Shown here: piece by piece, positions 15,785-22,459 of the stretch | Layout: each line of letters begins with the position of its first letter | How positions within the stretch are numbered: the first letter of the stretch is position 1 | Assembly (NCBI GenBank): GCA_964406935.1 | Contig: CAYOTM010000010.1 | Location: 1 to 30,030, forward strand | Origin: PWHG01 sp964406935 | GTDB lineage: Bacteria; Patescibacteriota; Patescibacteriia; Patescibacteriales; UBA12465 | Direction of reading: 5' to 3' | Length of the DNA: 30,030 nt | The notes under the pieces: generated by a model | What the model was told of the DNA's origin: nothing | Seen by the model: the letters and a program-made list of their open reading frames with translations, nothing else | Database searches by the model: none | Program-made: the position numbers and the translations under genes

Positions 15785-15812
15785 AAAAAAAAGCCAAGAT
15801 TAACTTGGCTTT
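15785..15812 (-). terminator. Intrinsic terminator of the 16701-15821 pair
   Basis: Stem AAAGCCAAG/CTTGGCTTT (15790-15798 with 15804-15812), loop ATTAA, T tract on the reverse strand. Confidence 0.8.
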
Positions 15813-15820
15813 ATAATTTA

Positions 15821-16201
15821 TTATTCGGGCAGAGCCGGTGTGCTGAGTGAAATCATTGCTCGTTTAATTATGGGACGAATTTCTCCCAGTTCTCTGGCTG
15901 TTAAACTCATCCCCCAGCCGTCAGGATTAAGGATTTGCTCTAATTTTTTCTCTAAGCAAGTGGATACTTTTTGAAAATCATCGGTTAGGGCCAATTTTTT
16001 TAGGTTTGCTTTACGATCCAACCAATATTCTTGGAAGTTTTGCGCATAAACGCCCTCGCTGGCTTTAAATTCACCAGCCACCTTTTCTAGCCAATAAAGG
16101 ACTAAATAAGCTCCATTTTCGTTTTGATGTCTGGTCAAATATTGGTCAATCAAGTCAAAAAAATCGATTAACAAGCGGTGCATTTTTTTGTGTCTTCCCA
16201 T
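15821..16201 (-). CDS. Orphan 126-residue helical protein
   Basis: Not recognised. The sequence looks largely alpha-helical and soluble: LLIDFFDLIDQYLTRHQ, AYLVLYWLEKVAGEF, then a Lys/Leu-rich stretch and a C-terminal ARELGEIRPIIKRAMISL segment. It begins 5 bases after the stop of the 164-residue membrane protein on the same strand, so the two are co-transcribed and possibly interact. The start at 16201 (MGRHKKMHR) has only a weak AGAAG before it; translational coupling is plausible. Confidence 0.65.
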   Translation of the reverse strand: MGRHKKMHRLLIDFFDLIDQYLTRHQNENGAYLVLYWLEKVAGEFKASEGVYAQNFQEYWLDRKANLKKLALTDDFQKVSTCLEKKLEQILNPDGWGMSLTARELGEIRPIIKRAMISLSTPALPE

Positions 16202-16206
16202 GGCTT

Positions 16207-16701
16207 CTAGTTTTTTAAAATTACAGTTAATTCTTTTAAATCAAAAAATTCTTGAAGAGAATACTTTAAACCATATTTTTTAGGTCTAAGATTACCATCT
16301 TCCAGGGCAATCACCATTTTCTCTAAGAGCATTAGATTAATTTGCGCTAAAATAATTAATAATAAAGCGACAATTAATAAGGCTCCCAAAAAGGGCCAAT
16401 TCCAGGGAATAATTAGGCTCATTAAAGCCAAGCTAAAGCCTACAATAATTAATAAGCTAAGACCAAGTCGGTGACTGAATAAAATGAAAAATGGTGCTTT
16501 GTCTAGGGGCATCACAATTATTAAGCAATAATAAGCTATTAAAAATATTATTAATAGCCAAAAAAGACCCCAGAAGCCGGCAATCCATAAGGATTGAAAA
16601 TTAATCAGCAGCCAATTTAAGGCCCCCACCATTGTTATGGTTAATAAAATCAAAAAACTAGATAAAATCCGACGACGACAAAATAAATTTGTAAAGAACA
16701 T
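16207..16701 (-). CDS. Membrane protein of unknown function, strong SD
   Basis: A 164-residue protein with four to five hydrophobic segments (ILSSFLILLTITMVGALNWLL, LWIAGFWGLFWLLIIFLIAYY, LGLSLLIIVGFSLALMSLII, FLGALLIVALLLIILAQINLM) and a charged C-terminal tail. No family recognised. ATG 16701 is supported by AAAGGAGG 5 bases upstream. Promoter TTGACA-N17-TATTCT lies at 16747-16775. It is the first gene of a pair with the 126-residue orphan. Similar in style to the 128-residue membrane protein at 15014, though I see no clear sequence similarity. Confidence 0.7.
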   Translation of the reverse strand: MFFTNLFCRRRILSSFLILLTITMVGALNWLLINFQSLWIAGFWGLFWLLIIFLIAYYCLIIVMPLDKAPFFILFSHRLGLSLLIIVGFSLALMSLIIPWNWPFLGALLIVALLLIILAQINLMLLEKMVIALEDGNLRPKKYGLKYSLQEFFDLKELTVILKN

Positions 16702-16746
16702 GTGACCTCCTTTTTTTAGTGAAAAATAAAAAATGAATTACTGTTT

Positions 16747-16775
16747 AGAATAACAATATATATATTTTTTGTCAA
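16747..16775 (-). promoter_or_regulatory. Promoter for the 164/126-residue pair
   Basis: Reverse strand TTGACA (16775-16770), 17-base spacer, TATTCT (16752-16747). Confidence 0.75.
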
Positions 16776-16823
16776 AAGTAAGGCTTAATAATATTTTTAA
16801 TCTTTATTAAATTAGTTAAACTG

Positions 16824-16832
16824 TGGTAAAAT
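16824..16832 (+). promoter_or_regulatory. Extended -10 promoter element for rlmH
   Basis: TGG-TAAAAT with a weak TTATTA at the -35 position (16804-16809, 17-base spacer). The start codon is 34 bases downstream. Confidence 0.6.
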
Positions 16833-16866
16833 TAAAATAGTTAGACTTAATTTTTCTTTATTTTTT

Positions 16867-17331
16867 ATGCTTAATTTGGAAATTGTCGCCATTGATAAAT
16901 TGAAGTACTCTCCTTGGCAGTTAGCGGTGAAAGATTATCTTAAGCGCTTGAAGCCTTATTGCCGAATAAAAATTACTGAACTACCAGCTGAATCTTTTCG
17001 AGCAAACACTCATTTAAAAGCCCGTCGACAAGAAGCTGATCGTCTCCTCAAGTATTTGCATAAATTAGCTAATCCTAATATTTTTTTATTAACCGAAGGG
17101 GGGCAAAAATTTAGTTCAGAAAGTTTAGCTTCTTGGTTGGAACAATTTGATAACCAAGGAACGATTCTGGTAATTGGTGGGGCCCTAGGTTTTAGTCAGG
17201 AATTAAAAAATAAATTTCCGGCGATTTCTTTATCGCCCTTAACTTTTCCTCATGAATTGGCCCGGGTAATTTTACTGGAACAAATTTATCGAGCAATTTG
17301 CTTACAACATAATAAAACTTATCATTATTAA
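16867..17331 (+). CDS. rlmH: 23S rRNA (pseudouridine-1915-N3)-methyltransferase RlmH
   Basis: A 154-residue SPOUT-class methyltransferase that modifies pseudouridine 1915 in helix 69 of 23S rRNA using S-adenosylmethionine. Family marks: N-terminal beta strand LEIVAIDKLK, LLTEGGQKFSSESLA, the knot glycine motif VIGGALGFS, and the diagnostic C-terminus LTFPHELARVILLEQIYRA followed by NKTYHY. Length is normal. It leads a co-directional cluster with spacings of 12 and 7 bases to the next two genes. No SD; ATG follows a T-rich leader. Confidence 0.95.
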   Translation: MLNLEIVAIDKLKYSPWQLAVKDYLKRLKPYCRIKITELPAESFRANTHLKARRQEADRLLKYLHKLANPNIFLLTEGGQKFSSESLASWLEQFDNQGTILVIGGALGFSQELKNKFPAISLSPLTFPHELARVILLEQIYRAICLQHNKTYHY

Positions 17332-17343
17332 TTTTTTAAATTT

Positions 17344-18003
17344 ATGATTAACAAAAATCTTTGGTGGCAACTATTGGTGTCTGGTTTAGCTGGTGGTCTT
17401 TTATGTTTTGCCCTGGTTTCTTTAATGGTTCAAAATAGTCAGTTATTTTTCCCCCTATTATCACCTCGTTATTCACCAGCTAGTAAATTAATTCCGTCTG
17501 AAGCGGCTTGGTTGCAGGAAGTAAAAATAGCCGATATTGATATTAGCCAAGAAACTAGTCAGCCCTCTTTGTTATTTAGCCCTAACGGTGAGCGCTTTGC
17601 TTTAGTGACTTCTGTGGGGGCTAAAGAGGCGGTTATTTTAGATGGCAAGACAGGTCCGGCTTTTGATAAAATTACTTTTTTAACTTTTAGTCCGGATAGT
17701 CGGAGTTTTGCTTATATTGCTAAAGATGGCAACCGAGAAAAAGCCGTAATTAATGGTGAAGTAGGTCAAGAGTTTGATTGGATTTTTGCCCCCCGAATTT
17801 TTAACTCTGATGGTCAGTTGTTTGCCTACCGCGCTCGTCAAGGAGAAAGTGAAGTGGTGGTGATTAATCAAGAAGTTAGTCGTCTCTATAAACGGATTTT
17901 AAGTATTTTTGTTAATCCGGAAAATGATCAAATTATTTTTTTCGCCACCCTTGACAATCAGTTGTGGCGCGGGCAAACTAAAGTTAATTCCCCCAACAAT
18001 TAA
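17344..18003 (+). CDS. Membrane-anchored beta-propeller-like protein
   Basis: A 219-residue protein with an N-terminal membrane anchor (LLVSGLAGGLLCFALVSLMV, residues 10-29) and a region of WD40/TolB-like blades. The repeats have the form LLFSPNGERFALVTSVG, LTFSPDSRSFAYIAKDG, IFNSDGQLFAYRARQGE, each followed by an xxVVI-type strand. With only about four blades it is short for a closed propeller. Function unknown; such proteins often bind partners at the membrane. It is translated 12 bases after rlmH, and its last bases lie close to the next gene's start. Confidence 0.65.
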   Translation: MINKNLWWQLLVSGLAGGLLCFALVSLMVQNSQLFFPLLSPRYSPASKLIPSEAAWLQEVKIADIDISQETSQPSLLFSPNGERFALVTSVGAKEAVILDGKTGPAFDKITFLTFSPDSRSFAYIAKDGNREKAVINGEVGQEFDWIFAPRIFNSDGQLFAYRARQGESEVVVINQEVSRLYKRILSIFVNPENDQIIFFATLDNQLWRGQTKVNSPNN

Positions 18004-18010
18004 ATATTTT

Positions 18011-18730
18011 ATGATGACTGATAAAGTGCAAGCCCTAATTCGTTTACAGACTAATAAAAATAAAGCTCGAGCCTTGGCTAAATATTTTCAAACTGGTCCT
18101 GGCCAGTATGCTCAAAATGACCAGTTTCTAGGGCTAAGTGTTCCTCAGTGTCGCCAGTTAGCCACTAAATTTTTTGTGCCAATTCTTGATCTTCGTCCTT
18201 TATTAGCTAGTCAATATCATGAAGAGCGCTTAATTGCTCTTTTAATGTTAATTGATAAATATCAGGTTAGTAGTTCAGCGAGAAAAAAAATCTTGACTAA
18301 ATTTTATTTGACTAATCGTCGGGCAGTTAATAATTGGGATTTAGTGGATATTTCCGCTCCTCAGATTCTTGGTGATCATTTACTTAATAATAAAGGGGAG
18401 AGAAAAATTTTAGTTAAATTAGCCGCTAGCCCGCGTCTTTGGGACAGACGAATAGCGATTGTTTCTACCCTCACCCTTATTAGACAACAGAAATTTACTG
18501 AGACTTTAAAACTAGCTAAGCGCTATTTAACTGACCAAGAAGATTTAATTCATAAAGCAACTGGTTGGATGCTGAGAGAGGTAGGCAAGCGCGATAAACA
18601 GGTCCTCCTTAAGTTTTTAAAGGCTAATTCTAAGGCTATGCCTCGAACCATGCTCCGCTATGCGATTGAAAAATTTACCCCCAAAGAAAGACAGACTTGG
18701 CTTAAAAAATCTCGATCCCTAAAAAAATAA
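18011..18730 (+). CDS. AlkD-type DNA alkylation repair protein (HEAT repeats)
   Basis: A 239-residue all-helical protein of the DNA glycosylase AlkD superfamily, which removes bulky or cationic alkylated bases. Recognisable segments: GPGQYAQNDQFLGLSVPQCR near the N-terminus, NNWDLVDISAPQILGDHL (the conserved W-D-L-V motif), RLWDRRIAIVSTLTLI, and DLIHKATGWMLREVGKR. An in-frame extension back to 17909 would overlap the preceding gene by about 95 bases and is not part of the domain, so I place the start at ATG 18011 (MMTDKVQ; 18014 is equivalent), 7 bases after the previous stop. No SD. Confidence 0.85.
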   Translation: MMTDKVQALIRLQTNKNKARALAKYFQTGPGQYAQNDQFLGLSVPQCRQLATKFFVPILDLRPLLASQYHEERLIALLMLIDKYQVSSSARKKILTKFYLTNRRAVNNWDLVDISAPQILGDHLLNNKGERKILVKLAASPRLWDRRIAIVSTLTLIRQQKFTETLKLAKRYLTDQEDLIHKATGWMLREVGKRDKQVLLKFLKANSKAMPRTMLRYAIEKFTPKERQTWLKKSRSLKK

Positions 18731-18798
18731 TTGTTAATTTTTTAATATTTTGCTCTTTAACAACCAAAATAAATTAGTACTCACTAAAACCTTAAGCC

Positions 18799-20451
18799 AT
18801 GGAAGATTCCGCTGGTCCTTCTACCCCGATTAATTTAATCGTGGTTGACACCAATATTTTATTGGGTGACTCTGAAGCGATTAATGAATTGATTAAAGAC
18901 AATCACTTAGTGATTCCTTGGACGGTGATTAATGAACTTAATCACTTAAAAACCAGTCGTGATGTCGGTTGGTTGGCTCGCAACAATTTAAATAAGATTA
19001 GAGTTTTGCAGAATTTGCAAAAAATAATTAAAGAAAAAGAGACGGTTAATTTACTTGAGTCAAAAAATTCTAAAAACCTTGATGGTAATTTTCAACCCCA
19101 CCCTGAAGATGCTCATTTAAACAAGAAAGAGTTTATCTTCACGGAAGAGGAAGCCTCTCATTTTTTTATTCATCGCAATGAAAGCTACATTAATCTTAAA
19201 GATCTCGACCCTAAAGTGCCAGACAATCGGATTATGGCGACTTTTAACTCTTTGGTGCGTTTTCATATAAATAACGCTAAAAAAACCACTAAACCGGTTC
19301 ATCCTAAAAATAAAAAACAGTTGCCAGTCACTGATTTGCCGAACAAGACTAAAGTTGTTTATCAAAAAATTAAATTGATAACCAATGACACGGCGATGAT
19401 TATTTTAGCCAGGGAGTTATTTCAAGAATATGGTGGTCAAGTAGCGGTTGAGCCTTATCGTCGTAATCGGGTTAAACCGAAGTTAGAACCCATTAAGGAA
19501 ATCTTGTTTCAAAGTAATCTTTTTCCTGGCTTAGCGATTAATCGTCGCTTTCCTATTCCTTTAGGGTTTAGTCGTTTAAAGGAAAATGATGGCATCCTGT
19601 TAACCAAGGGACAAGAGGCGTGGCTAGCGATGCGCCAGGGAAGACAACTTTTGATTCTTGACCCTGAATTGTCAGTCGCTGGTATTAAGGCCCAAGCTTT
19701 AAATGGTTCAGGTTATAACTGGCCCCAAGTTTTGGCTCTTCATCAGTTGACTAATCCTTTAGTGAAGTGTGTTTTTCTTCAGGGAGGAGCCGGTACTGGC
19801 AAAACTTTGTTAGCCATGGCTGCTTCAATTGCTCAGCGCAATCTTTATCGTAAAATTGTGGTTATTCGACCAATGATCCCTTTATCTGATAAAGATCGGA
19901 TGGGATTTTTACCGGGGGGCATTTCTGATAAAACTGGACCCTGGTTAAAGCCAATTGAGTATAATCTGGATTTTATTGATCAAGTGATTACTAAAAATCA
20001 GATTGTTTTACCAGAAAAGAAGGAGGCTGCTTATCTTAGTAATAAAGCTAAGAAACGTTTGAAAAAAAATGGTGGTCCCCCAATTGAAAACAATGAACCC
20101 CAAGAATTTAGTTTATTTGAGAAATACAGCATTGAGGTTTTACCCTTAGACTATATTCGGGGAACTACTTTACCGGAGCTCTGCTTAATTATTGATGAGG
20201 CTCAAAATTTAACGGCCTTACAAATTAAAACCATCATCACTCGGGCTGGTCGCGGCTCTAAATTTATTTTTACTGGTGATATCAGTCAAATTGATGTTGA
20301 TTATTTAAGTGAAGAAACTTCCGGAATGTCGCACGCAATTGCCAAGCTACATGATCGAATTACTGGTCCAGGCAATCCTTTAATTGCCACTACTATTTTC
20401 ACTGATTCGTTGCGTTCAGAGTTAGCTGCTTTCGCTCTTGAGCATTTATAA
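18799..20451 (+). CDS. PIN-PhoH fusion ATPase
   Basis: A 550-residue PhoH2/YlaK-type protein that joins an N-terminal PIN-domain ribonuclease to a C-terminal PhoH ATPase. PIN features: IVVDTNILLGD (catalytic Asp near residue 17), VINELNHLK, and LITNDTAMIILA. PhoH features: Walker A GGAGTGKT (residues 329-336), conserved RPMIPLSDKDRMGFLPGG, Walker B LIIDEAQN (463-470) and FTGDISQID. PhoH2 proteins are reported RNA helicase/RNases. Between the domains is a charged, poorly conserved insert (residues ~75-185), longer than usual. It lies 68 bases after the AlkD-type gene and ends in a strong terminator. Start at ATG 18799; no SD. Confidence 0.9.
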   Translation: MEDSAGPSTPINLIVVDTNILLGDSEAINELIKDNHLVIPWTVINELNHLKTSRDVGWLARNNLNKIRVLQNLQKIIKEKETVNLLESKNSKNLDGNFQPHPEDAHLNKKEFIFTEEEASHFFIHRNESYINLKDLDPKVPDNRIMATFNSLVRFHINNAKKTTKPVHPKNKKQLPVTDLPNKTKVVYQKIKLITNDTAMIILARELFQEYGGQVAVEPYRRNRVKPKLEPIKEILFQSNLFPGLAINRRFPIPLGFSRLKENDGILLTKGQEAWLAMRQGRQLLILDPELSVAGIKAQALNGSGYNWPQVLALHQLTNPLVKCVFLQGGAGTGKTLLAMAASIAQRNLYRKIVVIRPMIPLSDKDRMGFLPGGISDKTGPWLKPIEYNLDFIDQVITKNQIVLPEKKEAAYLSNKAKKRLKKNGGPPIENNEPQEFSLFEKYSIEVLPLDYIRGTTLPELCLIIDEAQNLTALQIKTIITRAGRGSKFIFTGDISQIDVDYLSEETSGMSHAIAKLHDRITGPGNPLIATTIFTDSLRSELAAFALEHL

Positions 20452-20478
20452 TTTTTGTCCTTTTTATTCTTTTAAGCC

Positions 20479-20509
20479 AGAGCTAGTTATTATTACTAGC
20501 TCTTTTTTT
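20479..20509 (+). terminator. Intrinsic terminator after the PIN-PhoH gene
   Basis: Stem AGAGCTAGT/ACTAGCTCT (20479-20487 with 20495-20503), 7-base loop, seven T. Confidence 0.85.
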
Positions 20510-20513
20510 AAAT

Positions 20514-20540
20514 AAAAAAGATCTTCTTGGTGAAGATCTT
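20514..20540 (-). terminator. Intrinsic terminator of the receiver-domain gene
   Basis: Stem AAGATCTTC/GAAGATCTT (20518-20526 with 20532-20540), loop TTGGT, T tract on the reverse strand. Confidence 0.85.
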
Positions 20541-20546
20541 GTTTTT

Positions 20547-20930
20547 TTAAGAAACAATAATTGGTTGTTTAATTTTATTGATGATGGTTATCAGTTTCTC
20601 TGGGTGAAACTTGTTAACCCAACCGTCAAAGCCCAAGGATTTTAAATCGTATAGACGATTTATTTCTGGTCCATAATTGGTGTAAGCGATTACAGTTGCT
20701 TGGCCGTCTAAACACTGACGATAGTGTTTGATAAGGTGGGAGCCATCAAAATCAGGCAAGTGCATGCTAGTTAAAATGAGGTCCACTTTCGGACGCAAGC
20801 TGAGAAGATTTAAAGCCTCTTTGGCTGTTTGGGCAATGGCGATATCAGCGCTTGGAAATTGTTTTTTAATTTGCAGTTTGCCTAATATGGCATTGCCTAG
20901 ATCACCGTCAATAATTAAAATTTTGTGCAT
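20547..20930 (-). CDS. Stand-alone receiver-domain protein lacking the phospho-acceptor Asp
   Basis: A 127-residue protein that is only a CheY-like receiver domain, with no output domain. The switch Thr (T84 in VIAYTNYG) and the conserved Lys (K107 in WVNKFHPEKL) are present, and LPDFDG (58-63) aligns with the loop after the phosphorylation site. The site itself reads DLILTSMHLP, so Ser55 occupies the position of the phosphorylatable Asp. The N-terminal acidic pair reads IIDGDLG, with Gly replacing one Asp. It is therefore a probable pseudo-receiver that cannot be phosphorylated normally. No histidine kinase lies nearby. Divergent from HU. Confidence 0.85.
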   Translation of the reverse strand: MHKILIIDGDLGNAILGKLQIKKQFPSADIAIAQTAKEALNLLSLRPKVDLILTSMHLPDFDGSHLIKHYRQCLDGQATVIAYTNYGPEINRLYDLKSLGFDGWVNKFHPEKLITIINKIKQPIIVS

Positions 20931-20975
20931 GAGGGAGGTGGGATTTAAATGAACAATTTATTTATGAGCTAACTA

Positions 20976-21004
20976 TGTATAGCACTTTTAAATTTAAAAG
21001 TCAA
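20976..21004 (-). promoter_or_regulatory. Promoter for the receiver-domain gene
   Basis: Reverse strand TTGACT (21004-20999), 17-base spacer ending in TGC, TATACA (20981-20976). The transcript would have a leader of about 40 bases. Confidence 0.75.
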
Positions 21005-21038
21005 GCAATTATTCACAGCTAATTAATTACTTAAACTC

Positions 21039-21067
21039 TTGGCATTATTTTTTATCTATGTTATAAT
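21039..21067 (+). promoter_or_regulatory. Strong promoter for HU
   Basis: TTGGCA (21039-21044), 17-base spacer ending in TGT, TATAAT (21062-21067): perfect extended -10. It predicts a transcript start near 21074 and a leader of about 195 bases. Confidence 0.85.
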
Positions 21068-21074
21068 ATCCTTA

Positions 21075-21266
21075 TAAATAAAGGAGAAAAAAATTAACCT
21101 TTATTTTTAACTTGATAAAATAAGGAGAAAAAAATAGATTACCACAAAACATCAATATTTATCGAGTGAAAATCAATTAGTTGTTTGTAAATTTTATAAT
21201 AACGGTTCTTCTGATGAAAATTATTTTTTTACAATAATCTTCATCATTAGGCCCCATGCAAAGTCT
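21075..21266 (+). promoter_or_regulatory. Long structured leader of the HU mRNA
   Basis: Contains a 14-base direct repeat (AAGGAGAAAAAAAT at 21081 and at 21122), each with an SD-like AAGGAG but no ATG, GTG or TTG at the right distance. A hairpin follows, with 14-base arms (21212-21225 with 21233-21246) carrying one mismatch and a 7-base loop. Two tiny ATG frames (21214-21237 and 21256-21279) occur; the TGA stop of the second overlaps the ATG at 21276. The layout suggests post-transcriptional control of HU; no known riboswitch is recognised. Confidence 0.5.
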
Positions 21267-21548
21267 ATGTCAAAAATGACTAAAGCCCAGCTCGTTACCG
21301 CCTTAGCGGAAAAGACTGGCTTATCTAAGAAAGATGTTAGTAACTTCATGGAAGTAATGGCCGAAATGACTTATAGTGAAGTTAAGAAAAATGGTGAATG
21401 TTTAGTGCCTGGTTTCGGTAAATTAGTAAAAGCCAAAAGAAAAGCTCGTGAAGGAAGAAATCCAGCGACCGGTGAAACCATTAAAATTCCTGCCAAGACC
21501 GTGGTTAAATTCCGTTTAGCCAAGGCAGTGAAAGACGCTGTTTTATAG
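21267..21548 (+). CDS. HU-family DNA-binding protein
   Basis: A 93-residue histone-like nucleoid protein that bends and compacts DNA as a dimer. Family hallmarks are complete: helical N-terminus MTKAQLVTALAEKTGLSKKD, then GECLVPGFGKLVKAKRKAREG, the DNA-contacting arm GRNPATGETIKIPAKTVVKF (with the Pro at its tip) and RLAKAVKDAV. Alignment with the family start favours ATG 21276 (MTKAQ) as much as 21267 (MSKMTKAQ); neither has an SD. A long structured leader and a very good promoter indicate high, regulated expression. Divergent from the receiver-domain gene. Confidence 0.95.
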   Translation: MSKMTKAQLVTALAEKTGLSKKDVSNFMEVMAEMTYSEVKKNGECLVPGFGKLVKAKRKAREGRNPATGETIKIPAKTVVKFRLAKAVKDAVL

Positions 21549-21578
21549 TTTCAAGACTTTTATTTCTGTAAACAAAAG

Positions 21579-21604
21579 CCACCCTAGGAATCCGGGTGGT
21601 TTTT
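21579..21604 (+). terminator. Intrinsic terminator of HU
   Basis: Stem CCACCC/GGGTGG (21579-21584 with 21594-21599), 9-base loop, then five T and further T after one G. Confidence 0.75.
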
Positions 21605-21652
21605 GTTTTTCCCTATGCTTATTTGGTAAATAATCTGGGAGGGTAAATTACT

Positions 21653-21997
21653 TTAATTATTTTGAGTGAGATTATTATTAAAATTTACCTCTTTATTAAT
21701 TATTGGCGAGGGTTTAAGTTTGATTTTTGGTCGCTCACTAAACTGCCAATCTTTGACATATTGGCCCAAGCCACCGTAGAGGAGTTTATTGTTTAGCTTG
21801 GTATTGCGATGAAGATAAATGATTAGGGAGCCAAATTCGATTTGGTAACGATTTTTAATGATTCTAAAATTAAGATCAGATTCTCCCTTAAGGGCGCGGC
21901 GAATGGTTTTATCCTGGACGCCGCCCAAACGAGCCGCTTCAGAAACGGAAATCCAAATAGGAGATTTAGCTTGGAATTGGCGATTATAAGCGTCCAT
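21653..21997 (-). CDS. Small helix-turn-helix DNA-binding protein, probable autoregulator
   Basis: A 114-residue protein with an N-terminal MerR/excisionase-like helix-turn-helix: PIWISVSEAARLGGVQDKTI followed by RRALKGE (residues ~13-39). A wing-like segment NFRIIKNRYQIEFGSLIIYL follows, then a conserved-looking NKLLYGGLGQYVKDW and a disordered Pro/Asn-rich tail. Three near-identical palindromes lie within 195 bases upstream, the nearest starting 9 bases before the ATG, strongly suggesting autoregulation. A related site lies at 24540-24571 in front of the DUF5667-like gene. No SD. A mobile-element excisionase is an alternative, but no integrase or att-like repeats were seen. Confidence 0.75.
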   Translation of the reverse strand: MDAYNRQFQAKSPIWISVSEAARLGGVQDKTIRRALKGESDLNFRIIKNRYQIEFGSLIIYLHRNTKLNNKLLYGGLGQYVKDWQFSERPKIKLKPSPIINKEVNFNNNLTQNN

Positions 21998-22006
21998 TTT
22001 ATTATT

Positions 22007-22032
22007 TTAAGTCTAATTTAGCTTAGACTTAA
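22007..22032. promoter_or_regulatory. Palindromic operator 1
   Basis: TTAAGTCTAA-N6-TTAGACTTAA with perfect 10-base arms, beginning 9 bases upstream of the helix-turn-helix gene's ATG (21997), so a bound protein would block the leader or ribosome entry region. Confidence 0.75.
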
Positions 22033-22068
22033 GATTAAAAATTGTTTAATAAAAAATAAATAATTTAT

Positions 22069-22094
22069 TTAAGTCTAATATAGTTTAGACTTAA
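22069..22094. promoter_or_regulatory. Palindromic operator 2
   Basis: TTAAGTCTAA-N6-TTAGACTTAA, identical arms and spacer length to operator 1, 62 bases away (about six helical turns). On the reverse strand its centre contains TATATT (22082-22077), which could be the -10 box of the helix-turn-helix gene with a weak TTTTAT -35 at 22105-22100. Confidence 0.75.
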
Positions 22095-22164
22095 AAAGGA
22101 TAAAACAGGGAAGATGGGGAAATATTTTTTAGTTTAAGAGGCTGAAAATTCTTTATTTATTATC

Positions 22165-22190
22165 TTAAGTCCAAACAATTATAGACTTAA
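22165..22190. promoter_or_regulatory. Palindromic operator 3
   Basis: TTAAGTCCAA-N6-ATAGACTTAA: one substitution in each arm relative to operators 1 and 2, same spacer length, 96 bases from operator 2 (about nine helical turns). Confidence 0.7.
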
Positions 22191-22262
22191 GTTTTTTTTA
22201 TCTTAGGTTAATAAAGATAAAAAGTCAAGAGTAGTCTGGATAATTTTATTAAGAGGTTTTTG

Positions 22263-22278
22263 GGGGTTAATTAACCCC
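22263..22278. other. GC-capped perfect palindrome
   Basis: GGGGTTAATTAACCCC, 16 bases, in the non-coding region between the helix-turn-helix gene and the 147-residue orphan. It is unrelated to the three operators. It could be a separate operator or a weak hairpin; no T tract follows. The rest of 22191-22459 shows no coding frame beyond the promoter at 22370. Confidence 0.4.
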
Positions 22279-22369
22279 GGAAGTAATAGTGAGGGATTAG
22301 CGCGGAGATTAATCGATTTTAGTCTAGTTGGCCGCAACAAGCCAAGCTTTAATTTTTAAAATTTTTTCA

Positions 22370-22398
22370 TTGACTTTTACTTCAAAATTTGTTTTAAT
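22370..22398 (+). promoter_or_regulatory. Promoter for the 147-residue orphan gene
   Basis: TTGACT (22370-22375), 17-base spacer ending in TGT, TTTAAT (22393-22398), about 60 bases before the ATG at 22460. Confidence 0.7.
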
Positions 22399-22459
22399 AA
22401 TTTATTAATTCAATTAAGTTCTTTGTAAATATAAACCCTTTTAACCAAAACTAGGCATT

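Noticed and set aside
16841..16850. TTAGACTTAA, an exact operator half-site, just upstream of rlmH
   Set aside because: No matching left arm at the required distance; another lone half-site occurs inside a coding region at 314-323, so single half-sites arise by chance in this AT-rich DNA.
17909..18010. N-terminal extension of the AlkD-type protein
   Set aside because: It would overlap the preceding gene by about 95 bases and adds no domain sequence; ATG 18011 fits the 7-base spacing.
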